Assembly: GCA_902774245.1 (NCBI GenBank)
Contig: CACYHQ010000004.1
Location: 124,001-188,000, forward strand
Direction of reading: 5' to 3'
DNA from: an uncultured bacterium
GTDB lineage: Bacteria > Verrucomicrobiota > Lentisphaeria > Victivallales > UBA1829
DNA: 64,000 nt
In this document: positions 1 through 9,682 of the stretch, piece after piece
Layout: each line of letters opens with the position of its first letter
Numbering within the stretch: position 1 is the stretch's first letter
Notes under the pieces: generated by a model
Told to the model about the DNA's origin: nothing
Database searches by the model: none
Seen by the model: the letters and a program-made list of their open reading frames with translations, nothing else
Program-made: the position numbers and the translations under genes

Positions 1-47
1 AGCCCGCCGACGCTCCCGCGGCCGCGGCTGAAACGCCCGCCGCATAA
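1..47 (+). CDS. 3' end of an unidentified gene (partial)
   Basis: An open frame enters from the left edge and ends at a TAA at 45-47. The visible residues are PADAPAAAAETPAA, a Pro/Ala-rich tail of the kind found at the end of several bacterial proteins. The stop lies 18 nt before the next ATG, so the two genes may be co-transcribed. Nothing identifies the product. Confidence 0.45.
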   Translation, partial: PADAPAAAAETPAA

Positions 48-65
48 GCAACGGGGCTTCCTCGG

Positions 66-830
66 ATGTCCGAATCCGGCGGCCTCACCAGACGCACCGA
101 ATCGCTGCTCCGCGCGCTCCGCACGCGCCACGGTCGCCGCGATTCCGAATACTGTTTCTGCGACGGTCTCCGCGCGTCCCGTGAAGTCGTCACGCTTGCG
201 CCGGACCTCGTCGAACTCGTGATTCTCCGCGAAGGCACCGCCCTGCCCTTCCCATCGCCCGTCGAACCGGTCGTTTTACCTCAATCTGAATTCGACCGCA
301 TCGCGCCCACTGTCCATTCGCAGGGCATCCTCGTGCTGTCCCGCCGCCCGGCGCCCGTCCCGATGGACGCTCCCATGGCCGATCCCTTCGCGCTCGTGCT
401 TGACCGCGTCGGCGATCCCGGCAATTTCGGCACCATCCTGCGGACGGCGCGCGCCGTCGGACTGCACGAAGTCTGGCTCACGCGCGGCACCGCCGACCCG
501 TTTTCCGACAAAGTCGTCCGGTCCGCGTCCGGGGCGCAATTCTCCCTGAAAATCCGGTACGGCGGCGACCTGACCGAGCTCGCCGCGGACCTGCGCAAAC
601 TCGGCGTGAAGACCTGCTACCGGACGCTTCCGGCGAGCGGCGGCAACGTCTTTCTGGAGCCGGACCTCTTCGATCGCAGCGCGATCATCCTCGGCTGCGA
701 GGCGACCGGTGTGGCCGAACTCGAAAACTCGCGCGGACTGAACATCCCGATGCCCGGCGACGCGGAATCCCTGAACGTGGCGCAGGCCGCCACGGTCATT
801 CTCTTCGAGTACGTCCGCCGGATGTTCTGA
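66..830 (+). CDS. TrmH/SpoU-family RNA 2'-O-methyltransferase
   Basis: The 254-residue protein is a SAM-dependent SPOUT methyltransferase that would methylate a ribose 2'-OH on rRNA or tRNA in the cytoplasm. Residues 1-95 resemble the small L30e-like substrate-binding domain. The catalytic trefoil-knot domain follows with its three signature motifs: DRVGDPGNFGTILRTARAVG from about residue 113, IILGCEATGV near 207, and the knot motif with MPGDAESLNVAQAA near 229. Length fits the family (240-270 aa). The motifs cannot tell whether the target is 23S rRNA or tRNA, so no symbol is given. It is convergent with the next gene, with a 6-bp gap. Confidence 0.9.
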   Translation: MSESGGLTRRTESLLRALRTRHGRRDSEYCFCDGLRASREVVTLAPDLVELVILREGTALPFPSPVEPVVLPQSEFDRIAPTVHSQGILVLSRRPAPVPMDAPMADPFALVLDRVGDPGNFGTILRTARAVGLHEVWLTRGTADPFSDKVVRSASGAQFSLKIRYGGDLTELAADLRKLGVKTCYRTLPASGGNVFLEPDLFDRSAIILGCEATGVAELENSRGLNIPMPGDAESLNVAQAATVILFEYVRRMF

Positions 831-836
831 TTCGCC

Positions 837-3479
837 TTACCTGTTTTGTTCAGGATCGCCATACACGGCATAATCCGGCTTGCCGCCGTATGCACGGGAA
901 TCCACGGCAAAGTAATTGTCCCCTCCGTCCGGATTCGTCCCGGCTGTGTTGTCGATCGCATAAAAGCTTCCGTCATCCAACTCGATGACCACCTCAACTC
1001 CAGACTGTCCGTCTGTACTCCCGTCAAGGACATGCACGGAAGTGACATGCGGACCGCCGTCGTCCGCGCGAACCGGTTCGTACACCACGACGAACGGCCG
1101 GTCCCATGTGTGTGGGTCCGTCCGGCGGATCATCAGCGTCGGCACGGGCTTTTCCCTGAAGAAACGGTCGAAATACCGGAAGTTCGCGGGCGATTCCGCC
1201 GTGTAGAATTCGCGCCGGAGACCGTTGTCCGGGATGAAGACATTCATCTTCAGTCCGTCCTTCCCGACGTCGAAGCTCCCCTTGATCGCGCCTGCGCCTT
1301 CCATGCCGTGTACATTTTTCAGGAAATCGTAGCCGAACCCGGACGCCGGATCGAACGGAGAAATCTCCCTGCCGCCGTCCATTTCGAACTTGCATCCCGT
1401 CCCGAGGTTGTGGTAGAGGTAATCGAACGTCTTCCCCTCGCCCTCCAGCATCTTCACGCGGAAGATGTCGAGATAGAATCCGGTCTTCGGCGAAGTCCGC
1501 ACGATGGCGTTCACGCGCCGCAGCTCCGCCTTCAGCGTTTTCAAATTCAGCACCGTCGACACGTCGGAGAACTGGATATTGTCCCGCATGCCCGGCTTCG
1601 GTTCCCCGCCCGGCACGGGCATTGGATCGGCGAGGTTGATCTTGAGCGGCAGATACGCTTTCGAACCGATTTCCGCACCGTTCACGACCACGGTGTTGTG
1701 CCCGACCGCCATGCGGTTGAACATCCGGTGCTGGATGTGCCAGTAGTTCGGCCCCGCGCCGAAATCGCATCCGAGGATATGCCCGCCTCCGTACAGCTCC
1801 ATCGCCAGGCCGTTTTCGTGGTAATGGCCCGACTTTTCCGAAAAGCCGTACACGCTGTACGCCAGCGCGTCCTCCGGTCGTCCCGTCGAGCTGAACGAAC
1901 GCCCCATCAGGAGCGCGTGGGCCGGGCTGAAGGAGACGCGCGGAATCGCCGGTTTCGCCTCGACCGGGCGGAGTTCCGGCACGAACGCGAAGAGCGGAAG
2001 CCACAGGTCGCCGCTGAACTCGCGTCCGCCCGCGAAGTTCAGCATTGAGGTAAACAGGTCTTCCAATTCGCGGTCGCCTTTTTCGCGCGCATACGCGATC
2101 ATCAACTCCGCCTGAAGCGTGTACATCGTGGCGTAGCCGCCGTCGCCCCACGCCGTCGAACGACCGTTCGGGAACGCCACCTGCGGGAACGCACACGCGC
2201 CCTTCATCAGAAGAGGCCGGTCGTCCAACACATGGATCCCCTGCCTGTCGTACAGCCAGCCGAACTGCACGAGCTGTTGGACGGATCCCTGCCCATAGCC
2301 AGCGGGCGGTTCCGGCCACAGCCCGGTGTCGGGCTGGAGATTGGCGGCAATCACATCCTTGTACGCGCCGTTTCCGGGCGTCGTGCGGTTCAACAGCTGA
2401 TCCAGATAATACTGCCGTCCTTTTCCGCCGGGCATGTCCGCGTCGTCGTCCATCGCGAGCGTGTACGGAATCGCGCAGAGGTGTTCGTTCAGGTTCCAGT
2501 TTCCAAACAGGCCGCCGCCCCGCGTGATCTTGTTTTCCACCATCTTCCGGAACATGATCCTGAACTGCTCGAACGCCCACTTTTTGCCCTGAGGATGTCC
2601 CGGCGCCCACAGCGGACCATTTCCGTCTTCGCGTCCGTTTTTGAACTCGTCCGATTCGAAATACACGCGGTCAAGGTACGGATAGATGAAGTCGTAGATC
2701 AGCGGCACGGCCAGATAACGCCGCCCGTCGCCGAGCGTTTCGTAGCTCAGATAACCGTGTGAGCTCACCTCGTCTTTTTCGTTCGGTGCGACGTCCTCCG
2801 GGTTCAGCTGCTCCTGCTGCGCCGCGCCGCGCACGAACACCCACAGGATATCCGCCGCGAACTTCGCGTGTGCCTCGTCCCCGGTGAAATAATACACGAT
2901 GGCAGCCCGGAACGCCAAGTTCAGGATCGTCATATTCTCGTTCTCAAACGCCAGCCCGGTCTCATCGAACGGCACATCCGTGAGCTTGCCGTCACGCATC
3001 AGCTTCAGGTTGCCGTCGTCGAACGGGATCAGGTCCTCAAGTTTCTGTTCCGTGCCGTTGCCGACGCGTCCGGCTGCCACGCGCACCGTCGGGTACTTCG
3101 CGTTGCCCGACCTCGCCGCAAACGGGACGGCGTTGTCCTTCGCATGGAAAATGGTATGGCGTTTTCCGTCCTCCCAGTTCATCTGCATCCGCGAGACGAT
3201 CCAGTCCGGGTCGCTTTTATGACGCTCCACGTACGGCTTTACCTCGCGTTCGAGCCGCGCGTACATGTCGCCAGCCCATTTGCATGTTTTGATCTTCTCA
3301 AGCAATTTTTCACGGTCGGCGGCCATGGCATAGATACGCGGATGTCCCTGCGGAAGCCGAGCGGGGATCACGATGTCGGGAGCGACTTTTTCCTGAACCT
3401 CCGCGGCATCACAAAACAGCGCAGATGCCGGGAAAGCGGCAACGACAACGATTGACGGGATCCATTTCGACAGCTTCAT
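837..3479 (-). CDS. Secreted heparinase II/III-like polysaccharide lyase
   Basis: I start this 880-aa protein at 3479, where MKLSKW begins a normal signal peptide (hydrophobic run SIVVVAAFPASALF, cleavage after the Ala near CDA). The longer in-frame start at 3533 would overlap the macro-domain gene. The middle (about residues 90-480) is Trp/Tyr-rich and probably an alpha/alpha barrel as in alginate/heparin lyases. The heparinase II/III beta-sandwich follows from about residue 510, with a HYHENG segment near 551 and a Tyr/His-rich stretch (PNYWHIQHRM). Family members cleave uronic-acid polysaccharides by beta-elimination; the substrate here is unknown. It is the last gene of an mfd-macro-lyase reverse operon, 16 bp after the macro gene, an odd pairing of repair and secretion. 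Confidence 0.85.
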   Translation of the reverse strand: MKLSKWIPSIVVVAAFPASALFCDAAEVQEKVAPDIVIPARLPQGHPRIYAMAADREKLLEKIKTCKWAGDMYARLEREVKPYVERHKSDPDWIVSRMQMNWEDGKRHTIFHAKDNAVPFAARSGNAKYPTVRVAAGRVGNGTEQKLEDLIPFDDGNLKLMRDGKLTDVPFDETGLAFENENMTILNLAFRAAIVYYFTGDEAHAKFAADILWVFVRGAAQQEQLNPEDVAPNEKDEVSSHGYLSYETLGDGRRYLAVPLIYDFIYPYLDRVYFESDEFKNGREDGNGPLWAPGHPQGKKWAFEQFRIMFRKMVENKITRGGGLFGNWNLNEHLCAIPYTLAMDDDADMPGGKGRQYYLDQLLNRTTPGNGAYKDVIAANLQPDTGLWPEPPAGYGQGSVQQLVQFGWLYDRQGIHVLDDRPLLMKGACAFPQVAFPNGRSTAWGDGGYATMYTLQAELMIAYAREKGDRELEDLFTSMLNFAGGREFSGDLWLPLFAFVPELRPVEAKPAIPRVSFSPAHALLMGRSFSSTGRPEDALAYSVYGFSEKSGHYHENGLAMELYGGGHILGCDFGAGPNYWHIQHRMFNRMAVGHNTVVVNGAEIGSKAYLPLKINLADPMPVPGGEPKPGMRDNIQFSDVSTVLNLKTLKAELRRVNAIVRTSPKTGFYLDIFRVKMLEGEGKTFDYLYHNLGTGCKFEMDGGREISPFDPASGFGYDFLKNVHGMEGAGAIKGSFDVGKDGLKMNVFIPDNGLRREFYTAESPANFRYFDRFFREKPVPTLMIRRTDPHTWDRPFVVVYEPVRADDGGPHVTSVHVLDGSTDGQSGVEVVIELDDGSFYAIDNTAGTNPDGGDNYFAVDSRAYGGKPDYAVYGDPEQNR

Positions 3480-3495
3480 GTGGAATCCGGCTCGT

Positions 3496-4002
3496 TTACG
3501 CCTGAAATCCGTCCAGTGCGCGTTGATACGCATCCAGCACGTTTTCGGAGAACGCGCAGAAAATGACCTCTTCCGGCAGTTTCCCGGCCCACGTGCCGAC
3601 CGCGTCCACTGCGATCTTTACCGCCGCTTCGAGCGGGTAACGGTACACGCCGATGCTGATGCCCGGAAACGCCACCGTGCGGCAGCCGTTTTCCTCCGCC
3701 AGCGCCAGCGAGTTCAGGTAGCACGAACGCAGCAGGTCGGGTTCGCCGTGCGTGCCGCCGCGCCAGACCGGGCCGGGCGTATGGATCACGTAGCGCGCGG
3801 GCAGATTGAATCCGGGCGTGATGCGCGCCTCGCCGGTATGACAGCCGCCAAACTTCAGGCAGGCTTCGTAGAGCTGACGGCCCGCGGCGCGGTGAATGGC
3901 GCCGTCGACGCCGCCTCCGCCCAGCAGGGAACAGTTCGCGGCATTGACGATCGCGTCGACGCGGAGCTTCGTGATGTCGTTCAGGACCGCGGTCATTTTC
4001 AT
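3496..4002 (-). CDS. Macro-domain ADP-ribose hydrolase
   Basis: The 168-aa protein is a stand-alone macro domain. The ADP-ribose-binding signature [20 protein letters not shown] lies in the first 45 residues, and [16 protein letters not shown] forms the phosphate loop near the C-terminus. The closest functional class is the YmdB/MacroD group, which removes ADP-ribose or deacetylates O-acetyl-ADP-ribose. The start at 4002 is set by a strong upstream GAGGAGGT ribosome-binding site that overlaps the mfd stop codon; the longer open frame to 4224 lies inside mfd. Translational coupling to mfd is likely (17-bp gap). Confidence 0.9.
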   Translation of the reverse strand: MKMTAVLNDITKLRVDAIVNAANCSLLGGGGVDGAIHRAAGRQLYEACLKFGGCHTGEARITPGFNLPARYVIHTPGPVWRGGTHGEPDLLRSCYLNSLALAEENGCRTVAFPGISIGVYRYPLEAAVKIAVDAVGTWAGKLPEEVIFCAFSENVLDAYQRALDGFQA

Positions 4003-4019
4003 GGTTCTTACCTCCTCAA

Positions 4020-7000
4020 TCAATCCTGCTCCTCGCGCGGGATGAACTCGCGGACGGTACGCAGGACCAGTTTCAGTTTCTGCGCGGGCTTCGCGCTGGC
4101 CAGGATCGCCGGGATCAGGCCGTCGCGCCTCAGCATGCGCTTGTTTTTCTCCAGATACACCAGATTGCCGCGGCAGGTCACATTCGTGATCCCCGCGTCC
4201 GCGGCGGCGAGGCGGATCCGGCACGTCATCAGGAAATGGTCGACTTCCGCCGGGATCGGCCCGAACCGGTCGCGCAGTTCGTCCGCGAACGCGTCGAGGT
4301 CGTGTTCCGAGGTGAACATCGCAAGCCGTCTATAGCAGTGCAGACGCACGCGCGGCGACTCGACGTAGCCCGGCGGGATGCCCGCCGCGATCATACCCGG
4401 CGGCGGTTCGACCGCGAAACTCAGGAAATCGAGGTAAAGTTCGCAGTCCGGCGCGGTCGGCAGTTTCTCGCCCTTGAACATCGCCACGCAGTCGCGCAGG
4501 AGTTCGCAGTACAGGTGGAATCCGACCGCGTTGATCTGCCCGCTCTGCTCCTCGCCCAGGATGTTGCCCGCGCCGCGAATCTCCAAGTCGCTCATGGCGA
4601 GCTGGAACCCCGCGCCGAGGTGCGTGTAGCGCCGGATCGCCGCCATGCGTTTGCGCGCGTCTCCGGTCAGAATGCCGTCCTTCGGCAGGAAAAGGTACGC
4701 GTACGCCTGCCGCACCCAGCGCCCCACGCGGCCGCGCAGCTGGTAGAGTTCGGCGAGCCCGAACCGGTCGGCGCGTTCGATGATGATCGTGTTCGCGTTC
4801 GGGATGTCGATGCCGGATTCGATGATCGAGGTGCAGACCAGGATCTTTGTCTTGCCCTCGATGAAAGACGACATCACGACTTCCAGCTCGCTCTTGTCCA
4901 TCTGGCCGTGCGCGACGCCGAGCGGGACGTCCGGAAACATCGCCCCGATCTCGGTCGCGACCTTGTCGATCGATTTCACGCGGTTGTGCAGATAGTACAC
5001 CTGGCCGCCGCGGTTCAGCTCGCGTTCGATCGCCATGCGCACAACGTTCTGGTCGTACTGCGCGAAGACCGTGCGGATCGGCAGCCGGTTCACCGGCGCG
5101 TTCATGAGCGTGCTGAGGTCGCGGATGCCGGAGAGCGACATATGGAGCGTGCGCGGGATGGGCGTGGCGGTCATGGACAGCACGTCCACGGTCGCGCGGA
5201 GGCGTTTCAGGCGGTCCTTGTGCAGCACGCCGAACCTCTGTTCCTCGTCGATGATGACGAGCCCGAGGTCCTTGAACCCGACGTCGTTCTGCACCAGCCG
5301 GTGCGTGCCGATCACGATGTCGATCCCGCCGCTTTTCAGGCGTTCGATGATCCGGTTCTGTTCCGGTTTCGTGCGGAACCGCGAAAGCTGTTCGATCACG
5401 ATCCCGGTCCCCGCGAACCGATCCTTGAACGTCATGTAATGCTGCTGCGCCAGCACGGTCGTCGGCACCAGCATGGCAACCTGACGCCCCGCGAGCGCGC
5501 ATTTGCACGCCGCCCGCATCGCGAGCTCGGTCTTGCCGTAGCCCACGTCGCCGCAGAGCAGACGGTCCATCGGGCGCGGCGACTCCATATCCGATTTGAT
5601 CTCGGCGGCGGCGCGCAGCTGGTCCGGGGTCTCCCGGAATGGGAACGCCTGCTCGAACAGTTCCTGTTCGGGGTCGTCCTTCGGGAACGCCATGCCCGCC
5701 TTCTTCATGCGGACGGCCTGGATTTTGAGCATTTCGAACGCCAGGCTCTGCACGGAGTGGCGCGCCTCGTCGCAGGCTTTGTTCCAGCGGCCGGAGTTCA
5801 GACGGCTGAGCGTGATGCGGGTATTTTTCGATCCGACGTAGCGCGTGACAAGATGCGCATGCCGTACCGGGATCCGCACCACCTGATCGTCGCCGAATTC
5901 CAACACGATCATCTCCGAGCGTGCTCCGGCGGCCTCCGCGATATCCAGTCCGAGGTAACGGCAGATGCCGAAATTCAGGTGGACCGCATAGTCGCCCTCC
6001 TCAAGGTCGCCCGCCGAGATCACGCCCGCCGCGTCCTCGCGCGAAACAGGTTCGGTCCGCGGCGTGTCGTCCTCAAACTGAAGCTCGTGCGCCATGCTCC
6101 GGCGGCGGTACGGCAGCGCGAAAAGCTCGCGGATCGTCAGGACCGCCAGTTTCTCCTTCGGCAGGAAGAACCCGCACGGCACGCTACCCTCCTCCACGCT
6201 CAGGAATTCGTTTTCGCACAGGTCGTGGTCCAGGATCCAGCGCCGCACCTGATGCGGATCGGAATCCGGCCCAACGAGCAGCGTCACATGCGTTTTCTCC
6301 TCGATCCACTGGTGGATCCGGCTCGCGGTCAGCTGCTGCGCCAGCACGGAAAACGCCTGGTCCAGCGATTTACCGTCCGCGTCGGCGTCCACGGCGAACT
6401 CATGCCCGGCGGCCGCCGCCATCGCGTCGCGTCCGGTGGAGTAACACGGGAACGCCTCACACGGTCCGCCGTCCGGCATCGCTGCGCCTGCGGCGTCTTC
6501 AAGTGCGACAAGACGGCCCGCCGATCTCATTTTCTCCTCAAACGCCGCCCACTGTTCCACCTCCTCCGGCGTGCCGTAACGCGTCAGATGCGTCCGGATC
6601 TCGCCGGGGGCCTCCTCGACCAGCACGGAATCATTCTCCAGGAGGTACTCGAACGCCGGGGCGGAGGCGTATTCCGCGCCGTTCACGACTGTACCGTCGC
6701 CGCCCGATCCAGACCGCAGAATTACGCGGTAGGAATCCACCTTACCAGTCGACATCTGCGTGTCGGGACGGAACAACCGGATGCTGTCGATGGTGTCGCC
6801 GAAGAACTCAATGCGGGCGGGCGACGTCTCCGAGGAGGAAAAGATGTCGATCAGGCCGCCGCGCCGCGCGAATTCGCCGGGCATGCCGACCTCGATCTCG
6901 TCGTCGTAACCCATTTCCACGAGGCGTTCCGCGAGGTCTTTCAGATCGACCTCGTCGCCGACCTTCAGCACAAGTTCGCTTTCTCGCATCAGGCGCGGCA

Positions 7001-7448
7001 CGGGCGCGGGCGAAGTCAGGCTCGTCACGGACCCGAAAAACACGTCCGGCGGATTCTCCAGAAGCCGGTGAAGCGCTTCGGCGCGGGGGGAGTCCGATTG
7101 AAGCAGACTCTGCCGCCGTGTCGAACCGTCCGGCAGGGCGTGAACAGATATCTTTTTTCCGGCGACCTCGCCCCAGGCGGTCAGGTCATCACGGCACTGT
7201 TCCGCGCGAGATTGCGATGCCGCCACATAGAAAAATCTCCGTTTCCCGCCTTGCGGCCCGTCGGTTTTCTCCATCTGTTTTTTTGACACAGACGAGGTTT
7301 TGGCACTGGATGATTTCGATCCGCCGGAAACGAGGCTGAGCAGAGCGATCGGCATGATATCGGATTCGAGCGGGCCGATGCGTCCGGCACAGCCATTCGC
7401 TTTAGAGATTAAACCAAAAAAAATACTTTTCCAACCTCTTTTTTTCAT
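4020..7448 (-). CDS. mfd: Transcription-repair coupling factor Mfd
   Basis: This 1142-aa SF2 translocase removes RNA polymerase stalled at DNA lesions and recruits UvrA. Visible modules are a UvrB-like N-terminal half; the RNA-polymerase-interaction domain starting [18 protein letters not shown]; the Walker [10 protein letters not shown] near residue 633; a DEEQ box ([16 protein letters not shown]) near 730; the TRG region ([17 protein letters not shown]); and a C-terminal regulatory domain. The first ~65 residues are Ser/Lys-rich and weakly conserved, so the start could instead be Met32 (7355); 7448 is preferred because AAGAG sits upstream and a TATAAT box is near. It heads the operon with the macro-domain gene. 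Confidence 0.95.
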   Translation of the reverse strand: MKKRGWKSIFFGLISKANGCAGRIGPLESDIMPIALLSLVSGGSKSSSAKTSSVSKKQMEKTDGPQGGKRRFFYVAASQSRAEQCRDDLTAWGEVAGKKISVHALPDGSTRRQSLLQSDSPRAEALHRLLENPPDVFFGSVTSLTSPAPVPRLMRESELVLKVGDEVDLKDLAERLVEMGYDDEIEVGMPGEFARRGGLIDIFSSSETSPARIEFFGDTIDSIRLFRPDTQMSTGKVDSYRVILRSGSGGDGTVVNGAEYASAPAFEYLLENDSVLVEEAPGEIRTHLTRYGTPEEVEQWAAFEEKMRSAGRLVALEDAAGAAMPDGGPCEAFPCYSTGRDAMAAAAGHEFAVDADADGKSLDQAFSVLAQQLTASRIHQWIEEKTHVTLLVGPDSDPHQVRRWILDHDLCENEFLSVEEGSVPCGFFLPKEKLAVLTIRELFALPYRRRSMAHELQFEDDTPRTEPVSREDAAGVISAGDLEEGDYAVHLNFGICRYLGLDIAEAAGARSEMIVLEFGDDQVVRIPVRHAHLVTRYVGSKNTRITLSRLNSGRWNKACDEARHSVQSLAFEMLKIQAVRMKKAGMAFPKDDPEQELFEQAFPFRETPDQLRAAAEIKSDMESPRPMDRLLCGDVGYGKTELAMRAACKCALAGRQVAMLVPTTVLAQQHYMTFKDRFAGTGIVIEQLSRFRTKPEQNRIIERLKSGGIDIVIGTHRLVQNDVGFKDLGLVIIDEEQRFGVLHKDRLKRLRATVDVLSMTATPIPRTLHMSLSGIRDLSTLMNAPVNRLPIRTVFAQYDQNVVRMAIERELNRGGQVYYLHNRVKSIDKVATEIGAMFPDVPLGVAHGQMDKSELEVVMSSFIEGKTKILVCTSIIESGIDIPNANTIIIERADRFGLAELYQLRGRVGRWVRQAYAYLFLPKDGILTGDARKRMAAIRRYTHLGAGFQLAMSDLEIRGAGNILGEEQSGQINAVGFHLYCELLRDCVAMFKGEKLPTAPDCELYLDFLSFAVEPPPGMIAAGIPPGYVESPRVRLHCYRRLAMFTSEHDLDAFADELRDRFGPIPAEVDHFLMTCRIRLAAADAGITNVTCRGNLVYLEKNKRMLRRDGLIPAILASAKPAQKLKLVLRTVREFIPREEQD

Positions 7449-7480
7449 TTCACTCTTGCCTTTTTCTATTTAGAATGTAC

Positions 7481-7486
7481 ATTATA
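7481..7486 (-). promoter_or_regulatory. -10 box for mfd
   Basis: On the reverse strand this hexamer is a perfect TATAAT, 33 bp before the mfd start at 7448. No good -35 box stands 16-18 bp upstream. The divergent mfd/rpoD gap (7449-7628) must also carry an rpoD promoter; an AT-rich stretch at 7455-7500 is the only candidate. Confidence 0.4.
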
Positions 7487-7628
7487 TGCAATTGTTTTTT
7501 AAACTTGGGGTTTATCCCATGACATACGAATGCGAAAAAGCTGTTGCGGAGGCCGGAATCGAAAACGGTTGCGACTATCAATATAACAGCTCAACGCAGG
7601 AAAACAAATCGCCGAGGTCTTTTTTTCG

Positions 7629-9347
7629 ATGAAAAATGATGCGAAACAAAAACGGATTGCGGTTCCCGCCGCCGAAAAAAGCGCGAAAACGGCTGCTTCC
7701 AGCAAGCAGGCAAAAGGCGCGTCCGGCAAGGTGAAAGCCGCGAAATCAACCGTTGCGGCCAAATCCGCCCGCGTTTCCGCATCTCCGAAAAAAACTCCCG
7801 CCGCCCCTGCGAAGAAATCCGCTCCCGTGAAAAAAGTTGCTCCTGCAAAGGCGACTTCAGCAAAGAAGGCCGCTCCCGCGAAGAAAACGATTCCGGCAAA
7901 GAAGACCGCTCCGGCGAAGAAAAAAGCGTTCAAGCCCGAGGTCCTGTTCGACGAGGAACCGGTTGTGAAAAAGGCCTCTTCCAAGGTCAAGTTCAAAGCC
8001 GCAGTCAAGCTCGAACCGGCGAAGAAATCCTCCGCGAAAGCCGCTCCGGCAAAAGCCGAAGCGAAGCCCGTTGCGAAGCCGGAAACGAAGAAGACTTCCG
8101 CAAAGAAGAGCCCGATCAAGGTCGCCGCCAGGAAACCGGCCGTCAAGGTCGAGATCAGGACCGCTCCGGCGAAAAAATCCGCTTCCAAGCCCGAAACGAA
8201 GAAAGCAGTTCCGGCAATGGCCAAAGCCGAGCCGAAGAAGGCTAAAGCAACAGCCACGCCCTCCGAGAAGAAGGCTTCCGCGAAGAAATCCGTTTTCGCC
8301 TCGGCAGGCAAGAAAGCCACGCTCAAAGTCAAAGTCGAATCGGCGGAAGCAGTCGTTCCGGCAAAGAAAACCGGCACGGTCGACGCGAACGGCGTTCCGG
8401 CGGTGCTGGAAGACGTCGAAGACGCCTCCGAGATCGATCTTTCCAAGTTCATGGCGGAATCGAAAGATCCCAAGATGGACAAGAAGAACGCGAAGGCCGC
8501 GGCGAAGAACGGTCCCGTCACGAAGAACGACTCGATGAAGGTGTACATGCACGACATCGGTCAGATCTCACTGGTCTCGAAAGATCAGGAAGTCACGCTG
8601 GCGGCCCAGATCCACGGCAAGGACCACGACGACCACGACGAGGCGCGCGCCACGCTCATCGAGGCGAACCTGCGCCTGGTCGTGAAGATCGCGCACGATT
8701 TCAAGGGGCTCGGACTGCCGCTCCTCGACCTCATTTCCGAGGGCAACATCGGCCTCATGCGCGCCGTGGAGAAATTCGATCCGTCGAAGGGCGCGAAGTT
8801 CAGCTCCTACGCCGCCTGGTGGATCAAGCAGTCCATGCGCCGTGCCCTCGCCAACCAGTCGCGCGTGATCCGCATCCCCGTGCAGTCCGCAGGCAAGATC
8901 AACAAGATCAAATCCGTCAAGATGAAACTCACGGAAAAGCTCGGACGTGAACCGACTGACGAAGAGATCGCCGCCAACCTCGGATTCAGCGGACGCACCG
9001 TGACCGGTCTGCGCCTCGCCGACCTCCGCACGTTCTCCCTGCACGACCCCATTCAGCAGGGCGAAGACGGCGAATTTCAGGACATCATCCCCGACCAGGG
9101 AGCGATGTCGCCCGACCGCATCCTCGGCGACGAGGAATCCGTCCACCGTCTGCTCTCCCTGCTCTCCCAGCTCGAGGATCGCGAACGCCTGATCCTTCAG
9201 CTTCGCTTCGGACTCGACGGCAAGCGTCCGAAAACGCTGGAAGAAGTCAGTCAGGAGATCCACCGTACGCGCGAACGCGTCCGCCAGATCCAGAATCAGG
9301 CGCTCGCCAAGCTCCGCGCCATGCTCGCCGATGAGGCGGGAGAATAA
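7629..9347 (+). CDS. rpoD: Primary RNA polymerase sigma factor with H1-histone-like N-terminal tail
   Basis: The last ~270 residues are a sigma-70 core. Region 1.2 begins [13 protein letters not shown] near residue 303. Region 2 contains [20 protein letters not shown] and [13 protein letters not shown] for -10 binding. Region 3 follows, and region 4 ([15 protein letters not shown] near 515, [10 protein letters not shown]) binds the -35 box. Residues 1-285 hold no region 1.1; they are Lys/Ala/Pro-rich repeats (AAPAKK, PAKKSS) like a histone-H1 tail, followed by an acidic linker ([17 protein letters not shown]). The promoters in this window match what such a sigma would read. The RBS is weak (GAGG 12 nt upstream). 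Whether the basic tail is a domain or a shared local composition is open. Confidence 0.93.
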   Translation: MKNDAKQKRIAVPAAEKSAKTAASSKQAKGASGKVKAAKSTVAAKSARVSASPKKTPAAPAKKSAPVKKVAPAKATSAKKAAPAKKTIPAKKTAPAKKKAFKPEVLFDEEPVVKKASSKVKFKAAVKLEPAKKSSAKAAPAKAEAKPVAKPETKKTSAKKSPIKVAARKPAVKVEIRTAPAKKSASKPETKKAVPAMAKAEPKKAKATATPSEKKASAKKSVFASAGKKATLKVKVESAEAVVPAKKTGTVDANGVPAVLEDVEDASEIDLSKFMAESKDPKMDKKNAKAAAKNGPVTKNDSMKVYMHDIGQISLVSKDQEVTLAAQIHGKDHDDHDEARATLIEANLRLVVKIAHDFKGLGLPLLDLISEGNIGLMRAVEKFDPSKGAKFSSYAAWWIKQSMRRALANQSRVIRIPVQSAGKINKIKSVKMKLTEKLGREPTDEEIAANLGFSGRTVTGLRLADLRTFSLHDPIQQGEDGEFQDIIPDQGAMSPDRILGDEESVHRLLSLLSQLEDRERLILQLRFGLDGKRPKTLEEVSQEIHRTRERVRQIQNQALAKLRAMLADEAGE

Positions 9348-9377
9348 CCGACGACCCGAATTCAAGAGGTTTTACCG

Positions 9378-9422
9378 ATGAAATACGATGCAACAGATTG
9401 TTCAGGAAAGGGGGTGAATTAA
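9378..9422 (+). CDS. Possible 14-codon leader peptide before rpsU
   Basis: ATG at 9378 follows AAGAGGT by 8 nt. The frame reads [14 protein letters not shown] and stops at 9420-9422, one base before the rpsU ATG. The rpsU ribosome-binding site (GGGGGTG) lies inside this frame. It may be a coupled leader or chance. Confidence 0.3.
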   Translation: MKYDATDCSGKGVN

Positions 9423-9423
9423 T

Positions 9424-9591
9424 ATGGAAGCAACGGAAGTCAAACTGAAGAAAGGCGACTCGATCGAACGCGCACTCCGCCGTCTGAAAAAGAAACTCGA
9501 CAAGGAAGGCACGCTCAAGGAACTCCGCAACCGGAGACACTACGAAAAGCCGAGCGAAAAGAAACGCCGCACGCAGCGCCGCAGAGGCTGA
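9424..9591 (+). CDS. rpsU: 30S ribosomal protein bS21
   Basis: The 55-residue basic protein begins [20 protein letters not shown] and ends in an Arg/Lys-rich tail ([10 protein letters not shown]), as in bS21, which sits near the anti-Shine-Dalgarno end of 16S rRNA in the small subunit. The length is slightly under the usual 58-70. The ATG at 9424 has a purine-rich GGAAAGGGGGTG upstream. It follows rpoD by 76 bp in the same direction; co-location of rpsU with the sigma gene is also known from the E. coli rpsU-dnaG-rpoD operon, though without dnaG here. Confidence 0.9.
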   Translation: MEATEVKLKKGDSIERALRRLKKKLDKEGTLKELRNRRHYEKPSEKKRRTQRRRG

Positions 9592-9682
9592 TGGCTGATC
9601 TTTTCAACCGATAACCCCGCTCCGGGACGCCCCCGCGACGTTTCCGGAGCGGACGCACCAAACCCCATTTCTCATCGTTTTC

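Noticed and set aside
4236-7286. 1016-codon open frame on the plus strand across mfd
   Set aside because: It mirrors mfd codon positions; in GC-rich DNA antisense frames stay open. It shows no family motifs, only Arg/His/Asp-rich text.
7499-8557. Reverse frame looking like a Phe-rich membrane protein opposite rpoD
   Set aside because: The antisense of AAG/AAA-rich codons reads Phe/Leu; the hydrophobicity is a by-product of the Lys-rich tail.
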